Source: Desulfobulbaceae bacterium (GTDB taxonomy: Bacteria; Desulfobacterota; Desulfobulbia; Desulfobulbales; Desulfobulbaceae). From it: a DNA stretch of 5,020 nt. Under the pieces are notes generated by a model, which saw nothing but the letters and a program-made list of their open reading frames with translations, did no database searches and was not told the DNA's origin. The translations under genes were made by a program, and so were the position numbers. Positions 1-5,020 of this stretch are shown one piece after another. Numbering within the stretch: the first letter of the stretch is position 1; each line of letters starts with the position of its first letter. The DNA lies in NCBI GenBank assembly GCA_007121995.1, contig SKJK01000060.1:1-5020 (forward strand). Direction: 5' to 3'.

Positions 1-765
1 AGTCGTCCACAATAAGGACCAGACATATAAACCCGACCAGTCTTTTTTGGAGGAACGAGCAGCGGCTCCCATCAACCAACCGACTCTGCTTCTATCCTTT
101 GTCACCGACGTCTTGCCTGGTTTGACTTCGCTCAACCACTCAACTGGTAGGGCGAAATTGAGACTTTGCCCGCCCTCCACGTACAAAATGGTCAAGCCTA
201 CCATTCTACCCCTGCTATCGAAAAGCCCCCCACCGCTTGATCCGGGAGAGATTGCGGTTGTCGTCTGAATAATGAGTGGCCTAACACCTCTAAGCTGGGA
301 AACAATGCCATCAGACAGGGAAAGTCCCAAGCCTTGTGGTGCCCCGACAGCATAGACACGGTCTCCTATCTTAAGGCTTGAGGTCTTGCCCAACTCCACA
401 GGCGTGCTGTTGAGGCCCTTGGCCTCAAGAAAGCAGATATCCTTGTCGAAATCTTCCGCATACAGGGAAGCGGGGACAAACTGACCGCCGCTACCTACCT
501 GGAATGATGTGCCGCCCTCCACAACAAGCCTGTAGGTGGCGATTTTTCCGTTAGGGAGAAGGGTGCCGCTTCCCTGACTCTTGAGTTTCCCCTTACCGTC
601 ATAGGTTTTTACGATGACAACGGAGTCCCTGACTTTTTCGAAGATTTGTCCCGGCGTAAGGGTCTGGGCCTGCACGGGAAAAATTACGAGGCCAAACATC
701 ATGAAGACAAACGCCAGAGCCATTATAGCCTGGCGCTGGACCATTAAACTGTACCTCGGTTTCAT
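1..765 (-). CDS. Secreted trypsin-like (HtrA/S1-fold) protein lacking the catalytic His; 3' end cut by window edge
   Basis: The 255 visible codons are open to the window edge with no stop. The start is the ATG at 765, chosen because AAGGAG lies 6 bases upstream and a signal peptide follows directly: basic residues at 2-11, a hydrophobic core at about 13-30 and a cleavage motif VQA|Q after residue 33, so export to the periplasm is expected. Residues 36-212 match a trypsin_2/HtrA-type domain, with GSGTLL (66-70), the DKDIC stretch with Asp109, the AVGAPQG turn, and SPGSSGGG with nucleophile Ser177. The His segment, usually TN(C/N)HVV, reads TYRLVV, so Leu80 occupies the His position. If that alignment holds, normal triad proteolysis is not expected. 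Residues 238-255 (KKDW..L..W) resemble the start of a TPR-like tail seen in related trypsin-TPR proteins, but the rest is outside the window. Nine of 12 Arg codons are AGA/AGG, unlike ampG in the same window. The domain is certain, the exact substrate or role unknown. Confidence 0.85.
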   Translation of the reverse strand, partial: MKPRYSLMVQRQAIMALAFVFMMFGLVIFPVQAQTLTPGQIFEKVRDSVVIVKTYDGKGKLKSQGSGTLLPNGKIATYRLVVEGGTSFQVGSGGQFVPASLYAEDFDKDICFLEAKGLNSTPVELGKTSSLKIGDRVYAVGAPQGLGLSLSDGIVSQLRGVRPLIIQTTTAISPGSSGGGLFDSRGRMVGLTILYVEGGQSLNFALPVEWLSEVKPGKTSVTKDRSRVGWLMGAAARSSKKDWSGLYVWSLLWTT

Positions 766-1164
766 AGCCGTCTCCTTGCAAAAGTCCTTTTGGTACGGTC
801 TCCTCCAACTCCGTTGCCGGACACCCCTCTGGCGAAAATTTACCATCGATAGTAATTTCCCCTGATGAGAATGCCTATCCGTTTTCCTACCCCGTTTGCT
901 AAAAAAATACAATCCGGTAAAAAAACTTATAGATCCATAGGTATATTTACCTGTTTCCACCCTGTGGCAGGCATCTGTGCAGCGAGTAAGTATTATTTTT
1001 TTGCGTGAAAATTCAGCAAGGGTGCTGGTGAGGGGGGGATAGAGAAAATTGATGAGTGGAGAAGTTTGGTGGTCTAAACGGGGGAGATTGCCCTCAGAGC
1101 GTGCGTAACATTGGCAGGAGGCATTGTCGAGATCTGCTTACAACGTGCCTGCAAAAAACATGTA
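766..1164. other. 399-base intergenic gap without a recognisable gene
   Basis: No coding region with a credible start and domain is visible on either strand. The part at 841-960 is A+T-rich (44 of 120 bases are G or C). It holds small dyads that may be regulatory: AGGTATATTTACCT at 939-952 (5-bp arms), CAAAAG-TC-CTTTTG at 779-792 directly upstream of the Shine-Dalgarno site, and a GNRA-type TCCG-GCAA-CGGA mini-hairpin in the minus-strand leader near 812-823. A weak minus-strand promoter candidate is TTGCTG (1014-1019) with a 16-base spacer to AATAAT (992-997). I could not match the leader to a known riboswitch class. Confidence 0.5.
772..777 (-). promoter_or_regulatory. Shine-Dalgarno site of the trypsin-like gene
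   Basis: AAGGAG on the minus strand lies 6 bases before the ATG at 765. It decides this start, because the gene is in a frame that also has other in-frame ATGs (codons 8, 15, 22, 23), and only this one is well spaced from a strong site and leaves an intact signal peptide. Confidence 0.8.
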
Positions 1165-1203
1165 AAGAAAAAAAGCACGTAAGGTTTATTAACCTTACGT
1201 GCT
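1165..1203 (-). terminator. Rho-independent terminator after tRNA-Gln
   Basis: A perfect inverted repeat has 13-bp arms (1174-1186 and 1191-1203) and a 4-base loop. Read on the minus strand it is followed by a U-rich tract (TTTTTTCTTT, from 1173 down to about 1164). It begins 10 bases after the CCA end of the tRNA, so it ends the tRNA transcript and insulates the left-hand gene. On the plus strand the stem is not followed by a T run, so it appears one-directional. Confidence 0.92.
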
Positions 1204-1213
1204 AGTATTTACT

Positions 1214-1287
1214 TGGCTGGGGGACAGGGATTCGAACCCCGATAAGCGGAGTCAGAGTCCGCTGTCTTGCCGTTAGACCATCCCCCA
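1214..1287 (-). tRNA. tRNA-Gln (anticodon CUG)
   Basis: The 74 bases including the encoded 3' CCA fold into a complete cloverleaf. The acceptor stem TGGGGGA/TCCCCCA has 7 perfect pairs with discriminator G. The anticodon stem GCGGA/TCCGC encloses the loop CTCTGAC, giving anticodon CTG (1253-1255 on the complement). The T arm is CGGGG-TTCGAAT-CCCTG with one G-U pair. The weak U1-A72 pair at the acceptor end is characteristic of tRNA-Gln. It reads CAG codons. It has its own candidate promoter upstream and a strong terminator downstream, so it is probably a single-gene transcription unit, although read-through from amrB is possible. Confidence 0.97.
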
Positions 1288-1309
1288 TTTCGGTGAAAAT
1301 ATCGGCGTA

Positions 1310-1338
1310 AAAGTAGGAAAAATAACCTTGGTTGTCAA
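1310..1338 (-). promoter_or_regulatory. Candidate sigma70 promoter of tRNA-Gln
   Basis: On the minus strand a perfect -35 hexamer TTGACA (1333-1338) is followed after 17 bases by TACTTT (1310-1315), which matches the -10 consensus only moderately. The predicted start would lie roughly 15-20 bases before the tRNA 5' end, a usual leader length. A small inverted repeat, CCTTG-GTTGT-CAAGG (1326-1340), overlaps the -35. Confidence 0.65.
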
Positions 1339-1411
1339 GGGAAAATACGCAGGCCGCAAAGGATCGTGAATCCTGGTGGGTAACTGAGCATTGTTCGCCT
1401 GGGCAACTTGA

Positions 1412-2218
1412 TCAAGAGATGATCAAACCGGCGTAGCCAACCACCTGGGAGGTGTCGCCGGTTGCCTCTCCGGAATCGGTGTACCGCACCAGCTCAGCCT
1501 GGGTTGCGCCCAGTTCCATGGCGGTCAACAGGGAAATGGTGGTGGGGATGATCCCGCACATGGAAATGTCCTGACCAATAACAGTGCTGTAAAGTCCTTC
1601 GGGATCAAGGGCCAGGATTCGCTCGATTGCCAATTGGTCTTTTCGGCTGGCCTGCTGGCGTGATTCATAATGGCTCATATCCGTGGATGCGGCCAGCAGG
1701 GCAGGGTGCGGATATGCTCTGATTGCGGTGGCCAGTTCGCGGGCCACAGCCTGGCACTGTTGATAGGAGATGTGGCTGATCACCAGGGGGACAATGCGCA
1801 ACCGGGACTGCACCTGCTGGAAAAAAGGAACCTGTACCTCCAGCGAGTGCTCAAGAAGATGGGCGTGGGAATCCTCGACAATGGTGCTGGATTGATTGAG
1901 AATAGAGGCGGCCAGTTGCCGGTCTATGGCCACGGTACCAAGGGGCATGCGCCAGTCTTCGGTCCCCAGTGCAAGGGGTGCACCCCGGCCATGATGATTG
2001 GGGCCCAGGATGATTACGGTCTCCGGCACCTTGACCCGGCTGATGGTTGCACCGGCAGTGGCTCCGGAGTAGACGTATCCGGCATGGGGCAGCATCACTG
2101 CCAGGGCCGGTCGTTTTTCCTCTTCGGCGACCCTCGGAATTAACATGGACAGGGCTGAGCGGAGCTCTTGCGGGTCTCCGGGATAAAAACGATCGGCAAC
2201 TGCTGGCATACGTGTCAT
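1412..2218 (-). CDS. amrB: AmmeMemoRadiSam system protein B (MEMO family)
   Basis: This 268-residue protein matches the MEMO family over its full length; the fold is related to class III extradiol dioxygenases (LigB type). Visible landmarks are PAVADRFYPGDP at the N terminus, LPHAGYVYSG (His45), LGPNHHG (His75/76), EHSLEVQVPF (123-132), STDMSHY (Asp180, His183) and MCGIIPTT (Cys221). By alignment from memory, His45, His76 and Cys221 correspond to the metal-binding residues of human MEMO1. In bacteria and archaea the protein usually belongs to a set with AmrA (AMMECR1) and a radical-SAM protein AmrS; neither is in this window, and the reaction is not settled. An ATG 57 codons upstream is possible, but it would overlap cysS. 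The start at 2218 begins exactly at the family N terminus, with a GGGGGA purine run 7 bases before it. The gene is 88 bases after cysS in the same direction. The stop codon lies inside a TTGATCA/TGATCAA dyad. Confidence 0.9.
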   Translation of the reverse strand: MTRMPAVADRFYPGDPQELRSALSMLIPRVAEEEKRPALAVMLPHAGYVYSGATAGATISRVKVPETVIILGPNHHGRGAPLALGTEDWRMPLGTVAIDRQLAASILNQSSTIVEDSHAHLLEHSLEVQVPFFQQVQSRLRIVPLVISHISYQQCQAVARELATAIRAYPHPALLAASTDMSHYESRQQASRKDQLAIERILALDPEGLYSTVIGQDISMCGIIPTTISLLTAMELGATQAELVRYTDSGEATGDTSQVVGYAGLIIS

Positions 2219-2225
2219 ATCTTTT

Positions 2226-2231
2226 CCCCCT
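2226..2231 (-). promoter_or_regulatory. Ribosome binding site of amrB
   Basis: AGGGGG on the minus strand, in a purine run AAAAGGGGGAAAAG, lies 7 bases before the ATG at 2218. It is an imperfect Shine-Dalgarno match but supports this start over the upstream ATG at 2389, which lies inside cysS. Confidence 0.55.
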
Positions 2232-2256
2232 TTTGTCGTATTGGTCACTGGGCCGG

Positions 2257-2269
2257 TGTTTAGTAAACA
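2257..2269. repeat. 13-bp palindrome in the cysS-amrB gap
   Basis: TGTTTA-G-TAAACA is a perfect dyad with 6-bp arms about one base centre. It lies 38 bases upstream of the amrB start, where a regulator could act. No convincing promoter hexamers were found around it, and it is too short and lacks a U tract to be a terminator. It may be chance. Confidence 0.4.
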
Positions 2270-2285
2270 GTTATCCCCCCGCGAT

Positions 2286-2295
2286 CGGTTAACCG
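2286..2295. repeat. 10-bp perfect palindrome just after the cysS stop
   Basis: CGGTTAACCG is a perfect self-complementary 10-mer. The bases 2287-2298 (GGTTAACCGTTC) match 10 of 12 positions of the GGTGAACCGTTG element found twice upstream of cysS, so cysS is flanked by related elements on both sides. No U tract follows, so it is not a terminator by itself. Confidence 0.4.
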
Positions 2296-2306
2296 TTCCC
2301 TGATGA

Positions 2307-3770
2307 TCAGGTCCGCACTTCCCATGTCGTCCCCTCGGGGCTGTCCTTAAGGATGATGCCTCGCTCAAGGAGAAGATCCCGGACCTCATCGGATGCCGCC
2401 CAGTCCTTATCGGCCCTGGCCTGATTGCGCCGGGCGATCATCTCGTTGATCTCCTCTTCGCTCAGGTCGATGCCGGCCAGGCTTTTTTCTTTCTTTTCAG
2501 CGATAACACCCCTCGGGTCCCGGTGCAGCAGGCCGAGGATACCGCCGAGTTGGCTGCAGGACGCTGCCGTGGACCGCAACAGATGCAGATCTTCAGCCAC
2601 CGGTTGCTCCGGCAGTTGGCGGAGGATTTTATTGATGGTCTTGATGGCATCAAACAGATGCCCCAGGGCCTGAGCGGTATTGAAATCGTTGTCCATGGCG
2701 GCATGGAATCGGGTGACCAGGGATTCCAGGCTGTTACGATCCTTGTCACTGACAGTTGAGGCACCTGTCGTCCCATTTTCGGGCAGGGTGGCCACCCGAG
2801 CCAGGCAGTCATACATTCGTTCCAGGCCGGAGCGGGCATCCTGCATCGCACTTTCACTGAAATCAAGGGGATTGCGGTATTGGGTGGAAAAGATGAACAG
2901 GCGGAGAACTTCTGGTTCGTACTCCTTGAGCACGTCACGGATAGTGAGGAAGTTGCCCAGGGATTTAGACATCTTTTCTTCCTTGATGGTGACAAAGCCA
3001 TGATGCATCCACAGGTTGGCAAAGGATTTGCCGGAGGCGGCGCAACTCTGGGCGATCTCGTTTTCATGATGGGGGAAGATCAGATCCTTGCCACCCCCGT
3101 GGATGTCAAAGGTCTCGCCCAGATACCTGCGGCTCATGGCGGAGCATTCGATATGCCAGCCGGGCCTGCCATCGCCCCAGGGGCTTTCCCACTTGGGTTC
3201 GCCTGGCTTGGCACCTTTCCAGAGGACAAAATCCATGGGGTGCTCTTTCTTCTCGTTGACTTCCACCCGGGATCCGGCCTGCATATCTTCCAGGCTGCGG
3301 CCGGAAAGCCGGCCATAATCGGCAAACCGTTCCACCCGGAAATAGACGTCGCCATTGGCAGGGTAAGCCATACCTTCATCGATCAGGTCTTTAATCAGGC
3401 TGATCATCTCCCCGACATGCTCAGTGGCCTTGGGCTCGAGATCGGGTCGCAAGGTACCCAGGGCGTCCATATCGGTATAGAATTCGTTGATGAAACGCAA
3501 GGCCAGGCTGGCCGCGTCAACGCCCTGTTCGTTGGCTCTGTTGATTATTTTGTCATCTATATCAGTGAAGTTTCTAATATAGGTGACTTTGAACCCACGG
3601 TGGCGCAGGTAACGGACCACCATATCAAAAACCAGAGCAGAGCGGGCATGACCAATGTGGCAGTAATCGTAGGAAGTGATACCGCAGACGTAGAGTTTGA
3701 CATGCTCTTTTTCAAGGGGATGCAATGCTTCTTTTTTCCTGGTCAGGGTGTTGTATATTCTGATTGACAT
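2307..3770 (-). CDS. cysS: Cysteinyl-tRNA synthetase (CysRS, class I)
   Basis: The enzyme charges tRNA-Cys with cysteine using ATP in the cytoplasm. The 487 residues are full family length. Class I signatures are both present: HIGH (His38-His41 in [10 protein letters not shown]) and KMSKS (266-270). The four zinc ligands that recognise the cysteine substrate are visible as Cys29, Cys209, His234 and Glu238. Other family blocks include [59 protein letters not shown], and the C-terminal [13 protein letters not shown] anticodon-binding region ending in GTTWEVRT. I chose the ATG at 3770 ([14 protein letters not shown], the usual N terminus) with a weak GGAA 6 bases upstream. An in-frame ATG 10 codons earlier (3800) has no ribosome binding site. 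amrB follows after 88 bases. No T-box or cysteine-rich leader peptide is evident upstream. Confidence 0.98.
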   Translation of the reverse strand: MSIRIYNTLTRKKEALHPLEKEHVKLYVCGITSYDYCHIGHARSALVFDMVVRYLRHRGFKVTYIRNFTDIDDKIINRANEQGVDAASLALRFINEFYTDMDALGTLRPDLEPKATEHVGEMISLIKDLIDEGMAYPANGDVYFRVERFADYGRLSGRSLEDMQAGSRVEVNEKKEHPMDFVLWKGAKPGEPKWESPWGDGRPGWHIECSAMSRRYLGETFDIHGGGKDLIFPHHENEIAQSCAASGKSFANLWMHHGFVTIKEEKMSKSLGNFLTIRDVLKEYEPEVLRLFIFSTQYRNPLDFSESAMQDARSGLERMYDCLARVATLPENGTTGASTVSDKDRNSLESLVTRFHAAMDNDFNTAQALGHLFDAIKTINKILRQLPEQPVAEDLHLLRSTAASCSQLGGILGLLHRDPRGVIAEKKEKSLAGIDLSEEEINEMIARRNQARADKDWAASDEVRDLLLERGIILKDSPEGTTWEVRT

Positions 3771-3800
3771 CTGCTGTTCCAAGATATTTGCTGGGGACAT

Positions 3801-3834
3801 GGTGAACCGTTGACCGGGCGTTGGTGAACGGTTG
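3801..3834. repeat. Tandem 12-bp element at 22-bp spacing before cysS
   Basis: GGTGAACCGTTG (3801-3812) and GGTGAACGGTTG (3823-3834) differ at one position and are offset by 22 bases, about two helical turns, so both would lie on one face of the DNA. Because the core AACSGTT is nearly self-complementary, they also form an inverted repeat (AACCGTT...AACGGTT). They lie in the cysS leader, 31-64 bases before the ATG. A related sequence lies beyond the cysS stop. This is a candidate regulator site or RNA stem; no function is known. Confidence 0.5.
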
Positions 3835-3981
3835 CATTTTCAGGTACATATATAACCAATTACCGGCGCTTTGGGTGTGGCCAGACAGGTCCGTATGCTG
3901 GGTAGCCTGTGCGCATCAGCCTGATCCTTTGCAGGTGAAGTGCTGGTGCATGGTTATAGGACTTGAAGAGTAACGTATATT

Positions 3982-4000
3982 TACACTGTATGACAGTGTA
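3982..4000. promoter_or_regulatory. Operator-like 19-bp perfect dyad between ampG and cysS
   Basis: TACACTGT-ATG-ACAGTGTA has perfect 8-bp arms and a 3-base centre, typical of a site for a dimeric helix-turn-helix regulator. On the minus strand it lies between TTGTAC (3998-4003) and TATACG (3974-3979), 18 bases apart, a weak promoter match that would read towards cysS with a leader of about 200 bases. The dyad would fill the spacer, the placement expected for repression. It is not followed by a U run, so an ampG terminator is less likely. CTGT-N3-ACAG does not fit the E. coli LexA spacing. Confidence 0.5.
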
Positions 4001-4032
4001 CAATAAATACAACTCCGCTGGAACTCAACACG

Positions 4033-5020
4033 TTATTGTGTATCCTGACGGTATTGTTTGGCCACCAGGGGCAGGAGCAGCAGGCCGGGAACGGCAATCA
4101 GGGTGCAGGCCAGGAAAAATACCGGCCACCCCATGATGTCTGCCATCCAGCCGGTGGGGGCGGAAGCCAGTACCCGGGGGACCCCCATGAAACTCGAAAG
4201 CAGGGCGTACTGGGTGGCGGTAAACTTCTTATTGGTCAGCGAAGCCATGTACCCCACATACGCCGCTGTGCCCATGCCACTGCTCAGGTTTTCAAAGGCA
4301 ATGACCATGGTCAGGCCGGTAATCGTCGGGCCTAACAGGGCGAGGAGCGAGAAACCGAGGGTGGAAACCGCCTGCAGGATACCAAAAAACCACAGGCTGC
4401 GAATAATACCGATTTGCAGGAGGATGATACCACCGATCAGCCCGCCGGAAATGGTGGCCCAGAAGCCGAACAGTTTGGCTACGGTACCGATCTCGGTCAT
4501 GGTGAACCCCATGTGCAGGTAAAAGGGGGTAGTCATGGTCGAGGCCATCTGGTCGCCGATTTTATAGAGGAGGATAAAGAGGAGGATCAGCAGGGCCCGA
4601 TCCCGGGTGAAATAGTCGACAAAAGGCAGGACAACGGCATCGCGGAAGGTCCGTGGCTGCCCCTGGGCCAAGGCAGGTTCTTTACAGAGCAGGGTGGTGA
4701 CGACTCCGACCAGGAGCGAGGCGGCCATGAGCAGGTAGACCCGGTCAAAAGTAACATAATCGGCGAGGATGAGGCCGCCGCTGCCGGCAAGCAGCATCCC
4801 CACCCGGTACCCATTGACGTACAGGGAACTGCCCAGGCCCAGTTCATTGTCGCGCAGGTCTTCCCGGCGATATGCATCAACAACGATATCCTGAGAGGCA
4901 GAGAAGAAGGTCACCATCAGGGCGGCCAAAGCCACCAGCCAGGGGGCCTGGCCGGGATCGGTGAACCCCAGGCCGACCAGGGCGGCGATCAGCAGCAGCT
5001 GCAGTGGGAGCAGCCAACCC
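4033..5020 (-). CDS. ampG: AmpG-family muropeptide permease (MFS), N terminus beyond the window
   Basis: The product is an inner-membrane major-facilitator permease expected to import anhydro-muropeptides released from peptidoglycan for recycling. The visible 328 residues run open to the right edge; the first complete codon begins at 5019. Family blocks include GWLLPLQLLLIAAL at the left, SASQDIVVDAYRRE (Gln43, Asp44 of the visible part, matching the essential Asp region of E. coli AmpG), LLYKIGDQM, FENLSSGMGTAAYVGYM, KKFTATQYALLSS and WPVFFLACTLIAVPGLLLL. About ten hydrophobic segments are visible. By comparison with E. coli AmpG from memory, roughly 80 N-terminal residues are missing, and the C terminus stops after the twelfth-helix equivalent, lacking the two extra helices of the E. 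coli form. A GTG at 4935 lies inside a conserved block and is not the real start. Other related MFS exporters are possible but fit less well. Confidence 0.9.
   Translation of the reverse strand, partial: GWLLPLQLLLIAALVGLGFTDPGQAPWLVALAALMVTFFSASQDIVVDAYRREDLRDNELGLGSSLYVNGYRVGMLLAGSGGLILADYVTFDRVYLLMAASLLVGVVTTLLCKEPALAQGQPRTFRDAVVLPFVDYFTRDRALLILLFILLYKIGDQMASTMTTPFYLHMGFTMTEIGTVAKLFGFWATISGGLIGGIILLQIGIIRSLWFFGILQAVSTLGFSLLALLGPTITGLTMVIAFENLSSGMGTAAYVGYMASLTNKKFTATQYALLSSFMGVPRVLASAPTGWMADIMGWPVFFLACTLIAVPGLLLLPLVAKQYRQDTQ

Larger units (their letters stand above)
3771..4032. other. 262-base gap between ampG and cysS
   Basis: No gene is supported here. The gap contains the 19-bp dyad and the tandem 12-bp element listed separately, and no clear rho-independent terminator for ampG. 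A TTATATAT stretch near 3847-3856 (minus strand) could be a -10 region but has no good -35. Co-transcription of cysS from ampG remains possible. Confidence 0.5.

Noticed and set aside
599..808. 69-codon frame on the minus strand overlapping the trypsin-like gene start
   Set aside because: It begins at a TTG, is out of frame with the clear signal peptide and protease domain, and has no domain of its own.
766..960. Riboswitch (for example c-di-GMP GEMM) in the leader of the trypsin-like gene
   Set aside because: A short GNRA-like mini-hairpin is present, but the conserved core sequences of known classes are not.
1408..1426. TTGATCA-AGAGA-TGATCAA hairpin at the amrB stop as a terminator
   Set aside because: There is no U-rich tract after it on the minus strand (GTTGCCC follows) and the stem is A+T-rich.
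2219..2389. 57-codon N-terminal extension of amrB
   Set aside because: It would overlap the cysS 3' end, shows no MEMO similarity and has no supporting ribosome binding site; the family N terminus begins at the ATG at 2218.
2880..3767. 295-codon open frame on the plus strand, antisense to cysS
   Set aside because: It lies wholly inside the certain cysS gene and has no recognisable domain; it is a by-product of the G+C-rich coding sequence opposite.
3771..3800. 10-codon N-terminal extension of cysS
   Set aside because: The upstream ATG has no Shine-Dalgarno site, and CysRS proteins typically start at the [13 protein letters not shown] sequence.
3860..3916. 18-codon minus-strand mini-ORF in the cysS leader (possible leader peptide)
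   Set aside because: AGGA lies about 8-10 bases upstream of its ATG, but the peptide has no Cys codons and no attenuator hairpin follows, so there is no support for a cysteine-sensing leader.
3982..4000. LexA (SOS) box
   Set aside because: The CTGT and ACAG half-sites are 3 bases apart rather than the 8 of the E. coli type, and it does not match the other LexA consensus forms I know.

Overview
The window carries five genes, all on the minus strand, so transcription runs from the high to the low coordinates. In that order they are the C-terminal two thirds of an AmpG-type muropeptide permease (cut by the right edge), cysteinyl-tRNA synthetase (cysS), an AmmeMemoRadiSam system protein B / MEMO-family protein (amrB), a tRNA-Gln(CUG), and a trypsin-like secreted protein cut by the left edge. 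This is a Gram-negative, bacterial-type chromosome segment: there is a peptidoglycan-recycling permease, Shine-Dalgarno sites and an encoded tRNA CCA end. The protein flavour (CysRS, AmpG and MEMO together) is compatible with Desulfobacterota, for example a Desulfobulbales-like lineage. That placement is a low-confidence inference from memory, not from a search.

Right part (about 2219-5020): ampG ends at 4033. A 262-base gap (3771-4032) precedes cysS and holds a perfect 19-bp dyad set between weak promoter-like hexamers, and a 12-bp element repeated at 22-bp spacing immediately before the cysS start. cysS and amrB are separated by 88 bases, which contain two more short palindromes. One of these overlaps a third, diverged copy of the 12-bp element.

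Middle (1165-1412): tRNA-Gln has a good candidate promoter of its own just below the amrB stop. It is closed by a strong rho-independent terminator with a 13-bp perfect stem and a U-rich tract.

Left part (1-1164): a 399-base A+T-richer gap without a recognisable gene is followed by a gene with a strong ribosome binding site. It encodes a signal peptide plus a trypsin-like domain. The catalytic Asp and Ser are present, but the catalytic His position reads Leu, so the product looks like a pseudoprotease. Its arginine codons are mostly AGA/AGG (9 of 12), whereas the visible ampG uses none (0 of 12). Together with the position just past a tRNA 3' end and terminator, this makes the left part a candidate for acquired DNA.

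The genes do not form one obvious pathway: wall recycling, Cys-tRNA charging, a MEMO protein of unsettled function, a tRNA, and a secreted protease-like protein. I see no convincing new multi-gene system. The points most worth a second look are the His-less trypsin-like protein with its foreign codon use, and the repeated and palindromic elements around cysS.
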